From the NCBI GenBank assembly GCA_905147135.1, contig LR990043.1:20399584-20463583 (forward strand): 64,000 nucleotides of DNA. The letters are read 5' to 3'. Positions 31,776 to 43,495 of this stretch are shown piece after piece. Positions within the stretch are counted from its first letter, which is position 1. Each line of letters opens with the position of its first letter. A program made the translations under genes and the position numbers. The stretch comes from Blastobasis lacticolella. Its lineage: Eukaryota > Arthropoda > Insecta > Lepidoptera > Blastobasidae. The notes beneath the pieces are model-generated. The model was not told the DNA's origin, searched no databases, and saw nothing but the letters and a program-made list of their open reading frames with translations.

Positions 31776-32920
31776 TAGTGAGAGTACATGCTGGTTCGCG
31801 GTAACTCTCGCCCATAGCATCTCCGATTCGTGCACCAACTTAAAGGTTGCAGACAACAAGAATGCAGAACCGCCAGGTCCGTTGTCATTGTCACTGTGAG
31901 GACTAAGATGAAATGCCTCGTGCCTGTAATTGCGTTGGCGTCCTTATCGCTCTAACCGAACACAACAAGGCTAGCCTTGTTGCATGGCGGCAGGAAAAGA
32001 TAAGGCGCTGGTACCCACCCAGGCGGATTCCTCAGTCTTGACAGAGTCCTACAGCCTGAAAAATCAGTGAAAGGTTTTGCCATAATATTCCCCGAACTGA
32101 TTTATATTTCAATCATTACTATCAGTCTTATGGTGGTTCTTCCAATTCTGCATCACATTTTCAACTTCTCGGTTGATTCGGTTGGTGGTTGTTTTTCCCT
32201 AGTTGCTGGCGGAAGGCTGCTGCCTAAGATTACCAACCCTGCCTCTACCTACTATAAATGTAATGACATGTAAAATTTTGAATTTTATGTAATAAAAAGT
32301 ATTTGATAAATATGAAGTAAAACGAAAGAGATATATTGTGCTGACCTTACCTAATGGTAAAAGGGCAGGTATAATGATAAAATATAGGTAAGAAACCCAC
32401 ATAACACATTCATTGAGCAGATCAGTAATGTTTTCAAAAAAGCTGAGGTCCGAAATGGCAAGAATAAAAAGCTATATATGAAAAGAGTTGTGGATTTATG
32501 CGAGGCTAGGGAGTAGGACAGAGCAAAGTGGCGGTCCATAGTCTCTGCCTACCCCACCTGTGGTACAGAAGCGTGAGCTTTATGTATGTATGATGTATGT
32601 AAAGCCACAGAATATGAAGCCCTAAATTAAAGTGTGTAAAATTAAATGCAAGAGCTTTACCTACAGATAAACAACGCTGCAAGACGGAGTCAAAGCAAGC
32701 CACTATCAAGGCCGAGCAGTTGGTAACGAGGCAAGTTTTACTAAAACTTATGAATAAATTATACTGAGTTGGTATAACTTGAGGCAGCGTGCACTAATGA
32801 ACACTAAAACAATATACTATAGCGGTCCCCGATTTGAAATGGCTTATTATGATTATCTTCTGGGAAAATTTGATTAATAAAGCAGACGATTGCCGATAGA
32901 AATGAGTGAAAATGCGTAGT
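31776..32920. other. Repeat debris, no gene recognised
   Basis: CTGGTACCCACCCAGGCGGA (32010-32029) and a similar GTGGTACCCATCTACATCTA at 42032-42051 suggest a shared, diverged repeat. GTATGTATGATGTATGTAAAG (32583-32603) is simple sequence. No intact element or gene is visible. Confidence 0.4.
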
Positions 32921-32928
32921 AGTGGAAC

Positions 32929-33561
32929 TTGACATTTATTGTTAAATTTCTAGGGCTCTATGTAGACAACAATATAACATGGGTAACACATTCACAGGAC
33001 GTTTGTAAAAAATTATCTAAGTTCTCATTTGCCTTATATAAGTTATCCAAAGTAGCAGACCGGCAAACAGTCCTAACGTCATATCATGGATTTGTGATTG
33101 CAACTTTGCGATATGGCATAAACTTTTGGGGCAACTCTTCAGAGAGGGAAACTGTGTTTAGGGCTCAAAAAAGGTGTATTAGGGCAATGTGTGGCATCAA
33201 ACCTGTGGACTCCTGCCAGCCCCATTTTAAATCAATGAAACTATTAACATTTCCGTGCCTGTACATTTTGGAGTGTTGCGTATTCGTGCATTGCAACCCA
33301 AACATATTTAAAAAGAAGCCTGTAGTTGACTCCATTAAGCTTAGACCCAGAAACATTACAATAGAGACACATTGCTGCAAAACAGCAATGATGAGTAAAA
33401 ATATTACTGAAATGAGTCCCAAACTATATAACAAACTACCAGAATTTGCAAAATCTCTGCATGTAAAAAATTTCAAAGTATTTTTAACTAATTTGCTAAT
33501 TGATAAATGCTATTATAATATTAATGATTACCTTAGTGACATCAATTTAAGAAAACTTTGA
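32929..33561 (+). pseudogene. LINE ORF2 C-terminal segment (CR1/Jockey superfamily), 5'-truncated
   Basis: An open frame of ~210 codons has no ATG start (the first codon is TTG inside FLGL), so it is a truncated gene end. FLGLYVDNNITW, FVIATLRYGINFWGNSSERE, VFRAQKRCIRAMCGI and FKVFLTNLL are the post-RT region of CR1/Daphne-like LINE proteins. RT palm and endonuclease are absent. The 3' UTR runs to 34050. Confidence 0.85.
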
Positions 33562-34050
33562 CATTTGGATATTTTAGCATTCTATTTGGTAGGAATACAT
33601 TTTATTTTTATTGTTTAAAGGGCGATGACATTATTTTAATTATTTTAATAATTCAGATTGACATTTTTTTTAGTGACACTTTGTGGAATAACTATTAACT
33701 ACAACTATACACTTTATGGAATAATAAATTTGAATTATTATTACTTGACATTTTATATTTTATTGACATTTTATGGAATAATTAGTACATTTGAATTATT
33801 ATTATTTGTCATTATCATTTAATTATTTTAACTTAGGACATTCAATTTTAATTATTTGACATAATGAATTTTAGTGATTTGACATTTATTTAATTTACTT
33901 TCTAATTGTATTATAAACAATCAAGTTCATGTGAAACTTGTAATATTTAGTATGCTTTAAGGCGCATCATGGAGCCGCTACTATTATTATTTACCACCTT
34001 TATGTACCTGTGATGACTGAATAAATGATTATGATTATGATTATGATTAT
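33562..34050 (+). repeat. 3' UTR and tail of the LINE at 32929
   Basis: AT-rich UTR with several TTTGACATTTTATGGAATAAT-like duplications, ending GACTGAATAAATGATTATGA and an (ATTATG)n tail (34027-34050). The same end is at 23640-23702. Confidence 0.75.
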
Positions 34051-34239
34051 TCCCTTCAGCACCCGAGTTAAAACCTCCTGGAATCTATTACCAGGGGATG
34101 CTGCAGCAAGAGATGGTGAAATCTGTAGCGTCAATTTCTTGGAGAAAGCTATTGCACTTTCATTCAGTCGCTTAATTCAGAACCAAAATGCGTGAGAGCA
34201 ATTGGCTAGGTGGTATTTGGCTTAATGGCTAGGAGGACC

Positions 34240-34315
34240 CATGGAGGATCACGGGCCGTCGAGAACGCGCGAAAGCACAACCGGGATTTTGACTCCAATA
34301 TTATTATTTTACCGT
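34240..34315 (+). repeat. SINE-1 3' fragment
   Basis: GGATCACGGGCCGTCGAGAA, GCACAACCGGGATTTTGACT and CCAATATTATTATT follow the SINE-1 tail. Confidence 0.6.
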
Positions 34316-34910
34316 CATAAGTATGTGATAACAGTTATTATGACAAAACCAGAAAGTCAATGAAAGAAATAACTAAGTAGTGCGTAACAATGAACAACAA
34401 TCGTTCTCATCCGTACGAACCAAACTCAAAACACTTTATTCCCCGAAAGTGATACCCACACTCGTGCGGAAATACGAAATGAGGGTAACTTTAAAAATCT
34501 ACGCGCATACGGCAAAGACACTCCGTACGGACGGACATACATAATTCATTTTTATTACGAACCAAGTGTGATACGGCGGTGAAAATGTAAGTGGCGTTTT
34601 TGGCGTCCCCTGTGCCTTGGATGGCGGAGTAAATTCAGTGGAATTCGGTTGAGTAGCCAAGTTTCATCCAGTGGAGTGTGTAACTAGTATATCTTTAAGT
34701 ATCTATAAGCCGGATGATGCCACGATTTACCAGCACAATTAACGTTGAACGAACGAAAGGAAATCTCCTTTCATTCGGTCAACGTAAGAGCGCGTAGAAT
34801 AGGCATGATGATAATTTTTTTTCATTATTTTGTTTGATAGAGAAGTAGGTATGTATTTTTAATATCTATAAAAATTAGCAACGTTTGAAATTCATATTTA
34901 AACAGAGCGG
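34316..34910. other. No gene recognised
   Basis: AT-rich. ACGTTGAACGAACGAAAGGA and TTTCATTCGGTCAACGT (34741-34785) form an imperfect inverted repeat. Nothing else stands out. Confidence 0.4.
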
Positions 34911-34911
34911 G

Positions 34912-35065
34912 TTTTTTTTTATGTTATACGGTAGGCAAACAGGCAAGCGGGCCACCTGATTGAAAGTGGTCACCACTGCCTATAGACATTAGCAACACTG
35001 AAAGTATCGCCAATGCCTTTCCCACCTCTATAACACGTTACTCTGGCAGCTAAAAGGCAAATGTC
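34912..35065 (-). repeat. Family A copy, 3' part
   Basis: T run, TTATACGGTAGGCAAACAGG, CACTGCCTATAGACATTAGC and ACACGTTACTCTGGCAGC match 27488-27640. Confidence 0.8.
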
Positions 35066-35099
35066 CCAAATTTACGTTACTCAAAGTAAGTATTTTTTA

Positions 35100-35360
35100 C
35101 TGTTTGACTAGTTAGGCATTTGACCGCCACCTCACCTGGTGGTAAGTGACGATGCGGCCGATGATGGAGCATGCCTGTCTAGGTACAAACTAGTAACAAT
35201 AATTGTACAAACCGCCGCGATGCTACAGCATGGCCTCATGACCTCCATCCCTCACATATAACCTGTACACATTTACATAGTTAAGGGTATAACGTGCACG
35301 TCATTGCCAGCCGAAGCAAGCGGTTTATCCCGGCAACGTTGTCGAGAACAGAACGGCCAG
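35100..35360. repeat. Dispersed repeat fragment (unclassified)
   Basis: GACCGCCACCTCACCTGGTG, TAAGTGACGATGC and TGCCTGTCTAGGTAC resemble a common lepidopteran repeat; no boundaries can be set. Confidence 0.4.
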
Positions 35361-35479
35361 AGGTTGTGTGGAGCACAATAAAATATGTAGAATAATATCT
35401 CGTAATTTATTAAGCTTTTATAGCAACTTCGTATTGTACAGAAGCTGTAGAACGTATTGTAAATTATCTTGTTTGAATC

Positions 35480-35656
35480 CGACGACGGAAACCTACCCCT
35501 ACCCTAACCGTACCCAACGCTATCCTACACGTACCCTATACCTAAATTACTGCTACCTACCCTTTCTTTTCTTGCTATAGACCTTCCTCTTGCAAAACGT
35601 ACACAGATACATACATACACAGATACATAGGGACAGACAGCGTTTATACTATGTAT
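35480..35656 (+). repeat. Family D fragment with CCCTAC tract
   Basis: CCTACCCCTACCCTAACCGT is followed by GCTATAGACCTTCCTCTTGC and ACATAGGGACAGACAGCG. It is the target into which the RTE copy at 35667 inserted. Confidence 0.7.
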
Positions 35657-35666
35657 ATATAGATGA

Positions 35667-36880
35667 CGGAACAAAGGCTCTAAAGTCTTTGCGAGAGATC
35701 TGTCGATTGGACAGAGCCAGTTGACGAGACTGAAAACGGATGACGGCAGAGTTGTTTCGACCAAGTCCGAGGTTTTGAGGGAAGTCGAGAGGTTCTATGG
35801 ACAGTTATACACGACAACACGGTGTTACCAGTATGGCAAAAGACCCCAGAGCCAAGTTGACCCGACACTACACCGAAGATATCCCGGACATCAGCCTGTA
35901 CGAGATTAGTATGGCTCTCAAACAGCTTAAGAACAACAAGGCGCCGGGTGATGATGGAATTACGGCTGAGCTTCTGAAAGCTGGTGGCAAACCTGTGCTT
36001 AAGACCCTTCAGAAGCTGTTCAATTCCGTCATCCTCGAGGGCAAAACGCCGGAAGCATGGCACAGAAGCATAGTGATATTGTTCTTCAAGAAAGGTGATA
36101 AGGCTCTCTTGAAGAACTTCAGACCAATATCGCTACTGACCCATGTCTATAAGCTGTTTTCGAGAGTCATTACGAATCGTCTCGCACGCAGGTTTGATGA
36201 CTTCCAGCCTCCCGAACAAGCCGGATTCCGAAAAGGTTTTAGTACCATAGACCACATACATACGCTGCGGCAGGTTGTACTATTGACTATACATACCTAG
36301 GACAAATAGTCCGGCTAGGTAGGTCCAATTTCGAGAAAGAGGTCAATCGACGAATTCAACTCGGTTGGGCAGCGTTCGGGAAGCTACGCCACATATTTTC
36401 GTCCCAATTACCGCAGTGTCTCAAGACGAAGGTCTTTGACCAATGTGTGTTGCCAGTGATGACTTACGGAGCTGAAACGTGGCCACTCACTATGGGCCTT
36501 ATAAGAAAGCTCACTGTTACCCAAAGGGCAATGGAAAGAGCTATGCTCGGAGTTTTTTTGCGCGATCGAGTCAGAAATGAGGAGATCCGCAAGCGAACCA
36601 AGGTCACCGATATAGCTCTAAGGATTGCCAGACTGAAGTGGCAGGGGGCAGGGCACATAGCTCGAAGAACAGATGGCCGATGGGGCAGTAAAGTTCTCGA
36701 GTGGCGACCACGTACCGGTAGACGCAGCGTGGGTAGGCCTCCTACAAGGTGGACCGACGACCTGGTAAGGATCGCAGGTACCAGCTGGATGCGGAAAGCA
36801 CAGGACCGGTCTTTGTGGAGATCTCTGGGGGAGGCCTATGCCCAGCAGTGGGCGTCTTCTGGCTGATGATGATGATGATG
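35667..36880 (+). pseudogene. RTE-type LINE, 5'-truncated with internal deletion of the RT palm
   Basis: ATATAGATGA occurs at both ends (35657-35666 and 36881-36890), a plausible 10-bp target duplication. The 5' end is truncated. RT text runs through NNKAPGDDGITAELLKAG, FRPISLLTHVYKLFSR and TIDHIHTLRQV, then jumps near 36275 to YTYLGQIVRLGRSNFEKEVN. About 530 bp present in the copy at 30001-31434 are missing, including the catalytic palm. The C-terminus is complete and open (36447-36866: LTMGLIRKLTVTQRAMERAM to LGEAYAQQWASSG) and ends in (TGATGA)n. A frameshift lies near 35800-35900. It cannot encode a working RT. Confidence 0.9.
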
Positions 36881-36890
36881 ATATAGATGA

Positions 36891-37439
36891 TGAACATAGG
36901 TACACTGTTATTTTTAAATATAATATCTAATATGATAATTTTTTTTGTACTACTGATTTGTGTTATGTTTATAGTCGTGATTAGTAATGATTTTTATAAT
37001 TAATCAACTGTTAAGTTCTAACTAATGAAATTCAAAATATTGAATAGGACATTACATTTCTCTTTTAATCGTCAAAAAGAAGAGAGGATAGGAAAGTAGG
37101 AAGGAAACACACAGTGACATGTTGGCAACCCCAGGGCCTGAGCACATACAACCTACGCCGACAACGGCCGGACCGTGTCAGACAATACCAGACAGAGTCG
37201 GTTAGCGTATAGGAACCTATTTTATACTTGAGAAAAAACACAGCAAGAGTAAGCCAGTCCACCAAGGCAGCACCAGTTCACGAGTATAACGCAGAGCCCA
37301 GCCATCGTCCAATTTAACCATATTTGAGGAAAAAGGGCGACCCGGCCCTCACGCCACCGTCAGACAGACCTTTAAGCAAGCATCAGTAGCGAGCGCAGCG
37401 AACGAGCATCACAAATGCTGCATGGGATAGGTAGCTGCT
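36891..37439. other. No gene recognised
   Basis: AT-rich then mixed sequence. CAGACAATACCAGACAGAG and AGCGAGCGCAGCGAACGAGC are low-complexity words near 37180 and 37388. No frame or repeat identified. Confidence 0.4.
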
Positions 37440-37590
37440 CCCATTATACCTCTACCCTGCCCGTAGCCTACCCCTATCCTACCCTACACACCTGCCCTTA
37501 CACCTACCCTACCTCGGCCTATCCCTACCCTAACCCTACCCACCCCTATCCTACCCCTACTTTTCCCCTACCCTATCCCTACTAATTATC
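37440..37590. repeat. Degenerate CCCTAC tract
   Basis: Irregular CCCTAC/CCTACCCC words, same type as 24764-25240. Confidence 0.75.
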
Positions 37591-37987
37591 CTTTAAGTCT
37601 TGTCCAACCAGAAATTAAATTGTAAATTTTATAATTAGGCGGCTAGTGTCGTATATTGTGTTACGTAAACTTTATCGAGACTTGACTAAAAATTAATACT
37701 ATTATTAGTTTCCAACTAGGGCAATATCTGGTTTTCGTCTTTTAAGTTTATACAGGTTCCAAAGTCTTAGTTTACACTGCTTATCGGGAGCTCTATGTTT
37801 GACGGGTCGAACGGTGTTAAATTTTTATTTTTGACATGAAAAATTATTTATTTTTATTTACATTCACAACATCGAAAGTATTGATGCAAAGAATACGATT
37901 ATTCGTATTCGCCGAATAGCATCACGAACATTATAAACAAACTATTTATAACGTTACGCAAATTACGGTTTGGCTGTGCACCGTGAA

Positions 37988-38182
37988 ATCATCATCATCA
38001 TAGCCCATAACAGTCCACTGCAGGACATAGGGCCTCTCCCATGAAAGGGATTATTGCCTTAATCTCCACGCTGGCAGGCGGGTCGTAGATCGCAGTTTTA
38101 TAAATATAACAATGGAAAATGCAGCCTACGACACCTACGTGAGTAAGGGTTTGGTGCTATTCTACTCTGCCGGACACCACTC
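37988..38182 (-). repeat. Family B copy, shortened
   Basis: CATCATCATAGCCCATAACA, CCACTGCAGGACATAGGGCC, AATCTCCACGCTGGCAGGCG and CTACTCTGCCGGACACCAC. It lacks the middle CCCATTTTCC-to-GTCGCCTTG segment and runs directly into a SINE-1 fragment. Confidence 0.8.
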
Positions 38183-38192
38183 AGCCAGCGCA

Positions 38193-38313
38193 AGGAGATG
38201 GCAATCGCTCCACCGTAATTACCTGATCTGTCAAATCCTGGATCATGGTCAAGGCGGACTACGGATCTTCGTGTGCCAGAGCACAACTGGGTCATTAACG
38301 CCAAGATGATTGT
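38193..38313 (+). repeat. SINE-1 3' fragment
   Basis: GATGGCAATCGCTCCACCGT, AATCCTGGATCATGGTCAAG and TTAACGCCAAGATGATT. Confidence 0.8.
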
Positions 38314-38614
38314 TTTTAATGATGTTATTATTAATATTAATGATGATGACACCACTGCAACCCGCGTATTATATGCCAATATAAGATAGGACAAAGTGCA
38401 GCCCAACGCTCATTAAGGAGAGCCAAGACGGAATCTCATTTGGGTCGATAAGCCGTCCGCAAACATGCGACTGCGTCCGGTAGACAGTTCCTGGAGTCGG
38501 TGTCCGATGGTGTTAGCGAGACGAAGCTACTTCTCAATTGATTAATAAATGTGTCATGACGTGTCATCATCATAATGTGTCGGTATGGCACATCATCAAT
38601 AGGGCAGAACTCAC

Positions 38615-38850
38615 TGTCAGTGACAGAAAATATCGTGATGAAACCTGCACATTTGGGTGTTTGATTGTGTAACCATGTTTCAATCTGGTCAGGTTCCCCC
38701 GGCAGCGTGGTCACGTAGGTCAGATGGCAGTCGCTTTTATTTTCACTTTAATTATCTGATCTGCCAAATCCTGGATCATGGTCAAGGCGGACTCCGAACC
38801 GTCGTACGCGGGAGCACCACCGGGACATTAACGTCAAGATGACGATTGTT
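38615..38850 (+). mobile_element. SINE-1 copy without tRNA head
   Basis: AATATCGTGATGAAACCTGC, AACCATGTTTCAATCTGGTC, GGTCACGTAGGTCAGATGGC, ATCATGGTCAAGGCGGACTC and TTAACGTCAAGATGAC follow the SINE-1 body. Confidence 0.85.
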
Positions 38851-39419
38851 TCATAATGTCGTCGAGGATTACGATTTTTCTTCCTCACTTCTCTGGTATA
38901 ACAAATAACAAGAATGGGCGTCGAGTACCCTAAAATTCAGCTAGATCTAGCGTCGAAAGTGCTGAAATGGCACTGGCACGGTCTTAACAGTGGAAACAGC
39001 GTCTTACAGTACAGCTGTACAGTACAGAAGTACAGCTGTTGTCTTAGAGTAATCGCCCACAGAGGCGACACAGCTCCACGGAACCGGGAAGCTATTTGCT
39101 TACGTCCGACAAGTGCGGGACATTGTTGGTTGTCGGCGTTGTCGCACTCGACTCGCTTGCCGAAGATTGGCGAGCGATGCGCGTAGTAGAAAGGGAAGCT
39201 TTACTTTTGAACTGAAAGAATATATATTATTTTAATAATACATTATTTTATACCCAACTGCTAATACAGAAAGGGTAATGTTTTTCGCGCGAATCTTGTG
39301 TACTCGTATATGTATACATGTTTATTTATTTGTAAATTTCTTTATTACCTCTCCTTGCATCTCTTAAACGGCCGGATGGATTTCGACAGTTAAGGTATCG
39401 TTATATTCATCTCCGTTCA
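38851..39419. other. No gene recognised
   Basis: The frame at 38914-39186 has no domain. CAGTACAGCTGTACAGTACAG (39007-39027) is a local palindromic run. No repeat family assigned. Confidence 0.4.
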
Positions 39420-39690
39420 TCTTTAGCCGTGTGGTGTCCGGCAGAGTAGAATAGCACCAACCCCTTACACTCATGGGTGTCGTACAAGGCGACTAATGTT
39501 TTTAAGGCAAAAGATCAAGAGTCTCCGTAGTCTGGAAAATGGGCAGCAGCATTTTCCATTGTTATATTTAAACACTGCGATCTCCAACTCGCCTGCCAAG
39601 CGTGGAGATTATGGCAATAACCTCCCCTTTCGTGGGAGAGGCCCTAAGTCCTGCAGTGGACTGTCACGGGCTGTGATGATGATATTCATC
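39420..39690 (+). mobile_element. Family B retroposon copy
   Basis: GCCGTGTGGTGTCCGGCAGA, GTGTCGTACAAGGCGACTAA, AGCGTGGAGATTATGGCAAT and GTCCTGCAGTGGACTGTCAC to GATGATGATATT. It ends in a short GAT run, which suggests retroposition. Confidence 0.9.
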
Positions 39691-39922
39691 TCAAAACTTA
39701 AGTGTCCTTAAATAGGTGTTTCTAAATAAAATTAAAAATGGCCAATTATGGCGCGTTTTTAGCTGATTATATATTTCGAGGAAGGATTGTTATATGATGG
39801 ATTAGTATATCAGGAAGAATAGTATTAGCACAAAAACTACTGGACGAATGAGTAACGCACCCGTATCTATAAACAATAGCTTGTCGAAGTAAAGTAGCGT
39901 TACTAATTTACTATGCGTTCTC

Positions 39923-41150
39923 AGTGCTCGTCTGCAAAGTGAACGCACTACATTCAATACGGATGGGTCAATTTTGTTCTTTTTCACCCTTGTGCGTTTA
40001 CGAGCACTGTAACAAGTAAAACAAATAAATCATTTATTCAACAGTCAGTCCAAAATACAAACATGTTAATTGGTGTTACACAAAGCTAAAGCCTGTATCG
40101 CGGTAATAAAATAAACACTTAATATTTTATCCGTTCAGTTGTGAAGTTTAATGTATAAATAAGTATGTAAGTATATCAATAATTAAATTCGTAATTTCAA
40201 TTAAATAATAAAAGTTTAGACTTTTACATGAAAAGCATTCAAATAAAAGAAAAATAAAATTAGGAAATATACGTAAGGCATTATAACTATTTTTTAAATT
40301 ATTATTATTTTTTGTCGAGTTATTTTACTATGAGTATTTAAGTAATCAGTGTGTATATTGAAGAAGACATCGGTTTTTACATACAAAACAAATAACAAAT
40401 AATTAATAAAAAAACAAATAGAAAAAAAATTAAATTATTTGTTTTCATTCACCTCCAGAACGGCGGTAGCGCCCAGCCTTCCTAAAATCCGTACGCAATA
40501 GTGTACATTAATCGTTGAATTAAAGTCACGCACGCGTCACGGCGCGATCCCATTGGAGGGGAGATGTTGGGGCTGATACAGTCGAATTAACATAACCGAG
40601 TGGCCAGTCGGCCGTGCTGGCTTATCTGGGGTTGGCGGTGTGCTCTCGGTTGGCCTGAACATTTAGGAACAACCTATCAAACAGCCGGGAGTGATCGACG
40701 AGCGAGCTTAATCGTAACTCAGTGGGAATCAGTTACACGGTTACTTCTTTGTCAGAAAAAAATAATGGTACCTATCAATCAATCAATGTATTTATTGCAT
40801 TCATGAGGTTACAAAAGATCTTACAGTTTTAATCCTATCCTATCTATAGTCGACAACGTACTGATGCAGAAAGTAATAGTAATAGCTAATTTTGCAATTT
40901 CATGAAAAGCGCGTTTCCGTTCCGTATGCGACTCGTAAGCAAGTAGTACCGGATTCGAGTACATTGGTATATTAAGTGTTTATTTTATTATCGCGATACA
41001 GGCTTTAGCTTTGTGTAACACCAATTAACATGTTTGTATTTTGGACTGACTGTTGAATAAATGACTTGTTGTTACAGTGCTCGTGAACGCACAAGGGTGA
41101 AAATGAATAAAATTGACCCAACCGTATTGAACGTTGTGCAGACGAGCACT
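39923..41150. mobile_element. Large inverted repeat, arms ~180-200 bp, 843-bp spacer
   Basis: The left arm (39923-40125) and right arm (40969-41150) are reverse complements. Both contain AGTGCTCGTCTGC, TTCACCCTTGTGCGTT, CAACAGTCAGTCCAAAATAC and AAACATGTTAATTGGTGTTA. The left arm has two extra ~12-bp stretches and there are few substitutions. Each arm also carries a short CAGTGCTCGT/ACGAGCACTG pair. The spacer is AT-rich with no frame. It could be a fold-back DNA element, or two inverted copies of one retroposon end. Confidence 0.75.
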
Positions 41151-41154
41151 TCTG

Positions 41155-41445
41155 TGTTATGTACATTATATACATAACTCTTCTGTGTTATGTACATTAG
41201 TTTAATGCTAAACGATGCTCTTACGGTGAGAGAAAATATCGTGATGAGACTTGCGTATTCAGGCCACTGAATGTGTATATCCATGATCCAATTTATTTAG
41301 GTTCCCAGTTAGCAGGGTCACGGAGGTCAGATGGCACTCCACTATCATTATCTGATCTACCAACTCCTACATCATGATGAAGACGGACCCCGGCCCTTCG
41401 TATGCGATTGCACAACTGGGACATTTACGCCAATATTATAAATTT
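41155..41445 (+). mobile_element. SINE-1 copy without tRNA head
   Basis: GTGTTATGTACATTAGTTTA, GCTCTTACGGTGAGAGAAAA, ATCCATGATCCAATTTATTT, GGTCACGGAGGTCAGATGGC and TTTACGCCAATATTAT. It abuts the right arm of the large inverted repeat. Confidence 0.85.
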
Positions 41446-41749
41446 AAAAATATGTTCTCAAAAAGGAACCTTCCAATCGCGAGCAACCTTAACCCTGCAA
41501 TCGTTCCATCTAACCGGCGACGCGCGCGACTCGCGTCTGTGGGGTGTGCACCGACCTTAACAGTCTAGGGCCAGGGCGTCTGTGTTATGCCTAGAATACA
41601 CTGTTAGTATCACAACATATATACCTACAGGTTTTTATAGTACTCGGTGTTAAACGTGAACTGGTGAAGGCGATAACTGTCGCCCATAATATCTATGATT
41701 TTTAAACTGAGATTTTGTGTACCAATAATGAAGAACCTGGTGCGTTAAT

Positions 41750-41985
41750 ATATCTTACTAGTTGACTTTACCTGCCGCGACTTCGTTGGCCTGGCATCCT
41801 ACTCCTACCCCGCTCTACCCCTACCCTACATCTACGCTACCTCTACCCTACTTTACCCCTAACTACCCTTTTTTTCTTGCATATAAACCTTCCTCTTGAA
41901 TCAGTCTATCTATTGTTGAAAACCGCTTTACAATCCGTACATGTACATGTTTTATACGATGTATAGATAGATGCCTCTTGCTTTT
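41750..41985 (+). repeat. Family D copy with CCCTAC tract
   Basis: CCGCGACTTCGTTGGCCTGG, CTACCCCTACCCTACATCTA, ATAAACCTTCCTCTTGAATC and CTATCTATTGTTGAAAACCG, ending near ACGATGTATAGATAG. Confidence 0.75.
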
Positions 41986-42249
41986 GCATTGAGGACTTTA
42001 TGTTTCAAACCGGAACACAACAATGCTAATGGTGTGGTACCCATCTACATCTAGGCAGACTTCTCAGGTTAGACAGACCGGACTTTTACACCGGCATTTA
42101 CTGAGATAAAGTTATAACTAGGTACGTAGTTACCTAATTAAAGCGTTATTTGTCGTTTGGGTTATTATAGCGCCCTGCTAACTTCGCATTGGTATGAGGA
42201 ACTATATCACGTGAAATATAGCTTGAAACTTAGCTGTGAAATGTACAAC

Positions 42250-42405
42250 AGAGCAGCTGACATCGATAAAAAATATTATTTATGTATTTATTTTATCCTC
42301 GATTGGCAGGAGATGGCACAGTATAGGAAGAGGTGGTGATCTCTGGTGTTGGAGGCCGAGATCCACTTTGGATCGCTGAACCAGCGCAGTAAGTAAGTAA
42401 TTATT
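42250..42405 (+). repeat. LINE 3' end with AGTA tail
   Basis: The text WQEMAQYRKRW can be read, then a stop, then GCTGAACCAGCGCAGTAAGT and AGTAAGTAA. It matches the 3' end at 23765 (minus). Confidence 0.65.
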
Positions 42406-43020
42406 TATTTTCGGAAAACCAACATCGAAAATTATTTATACCAATAACAACATAAGCCGACATGGGGAACTGTAATAGTTCGTTTTACTTTGTAACCCTA
42501 AAAAAGAAACAACATAAATCAGCCCCATATTTGCCTATGTAATCCAAAATTGACTACCAAAAACCCCACACATCATACTTACAACATTTAATTAAAACTG
42601 AATACTTCACGTACAACAGTAAGCACGTAACTGAGCATAAAGCTATTAGAATCACAAAATTAAGCCCAAAACGGGCTCCCAAACGACGACACGACATCCC
42701 GAGATCCTATCTGCCCGTTGTAATCATAGAATCGGTATCCGTACGCGCTATGAATTTAATATGCGCGTAAATTAATATAATTTAATAAAGCCAGCCACTC
42801 GGCGGGTTGAATTAATTATTTTCTTTATTATACAACTTAATTAAAACGTAACAAATGGCCCGGCCGGAGCGGAAATCGACTGATAGACATCTACGCTATT
42901 GCTGTCGTTTGTTCTGTTTCATTTTACCGCGATGTGCATGTTTGCGTTGTTGCTTGTCTGTTTTATTGGGAGATATGTTTGTTTTAAAAAATGTAGTCAG
43001 ATGTAGTTAAAAATTATAAT
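42406..43020. other. No gene recognised
   Basis: AT-rich spacer without a frame, repeat or hairpin that I can assign. Confidence 0.45.
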
Positions 43021-43490
43021 CTGCGCGTCAATGTTCCAGTTGTGTTATCGCGCGTTAGAGTCCGGAGTACGCCATGACCATGATCTTGCCATGGTCCTGG
43101 ATTATACGCTGCGGTATACGAGTACTTGAGTGGAGACCGAGACTCGGCAAGCGTAGTTAGGGACGCCTGGCCAGCAGGTGGAGTGACGATTTGTGAAATG
43201 CTCCGAGTGGATGCTGGTTTCGGCAGGCTGAGGACAGGACCAATTGGCGCTTATTCGGGGTAGCCTATATCCCTAGCAGTGGATTAGTATAGGCTGATGA
43301 TGATGATGATGACTGGCATCTGACCTCTGTGAGCCTGTTGACATGGGAACCTGACCTGATTGGATCATGGTTACACGTTTCAACATGATGTAAGAGCATC
43401 GGTTCCACAAAAAGTCATGGTGGCCCTGGGGATCGAACACGATACCTCTCGCTTACGAGTCAGATTCTTATTGGCGAAGTGAGTCATATG
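43021..43490 (-). mobile_element. SINE-1 copy interrupted by an RTE 3' end
   Basis: The tail half (43021-43110, GCGTCAATGTTCCAGTTGTG to TGACCATGATC) and the head half (43317-43490, CTGGCATCTGACCTCTGTGA to CTTACGAGTCAGATTC) are one SINE. They are separated by ~200 bp of RTE-type sequence that ends in a TGATGATGATGATGATGA run. Confidence 0.75.
43130..43316 (+). mobile_element. RTE-type LINE 3' end nested in a SINE
   Basis: GACTCGGCAAGCGTAGTTAG, GGTGGAGTGACGATTTG, CCTAGCAGTGGATTAGTATA and GGCTGATGATGATGATGATG are a diverged RTE C-terminus and tail. It is another subfamily than the copies at 30, 35.7 and 59.6 kb. Confidence 0.7.
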
Positions 43491-43495
43491 CTTGG

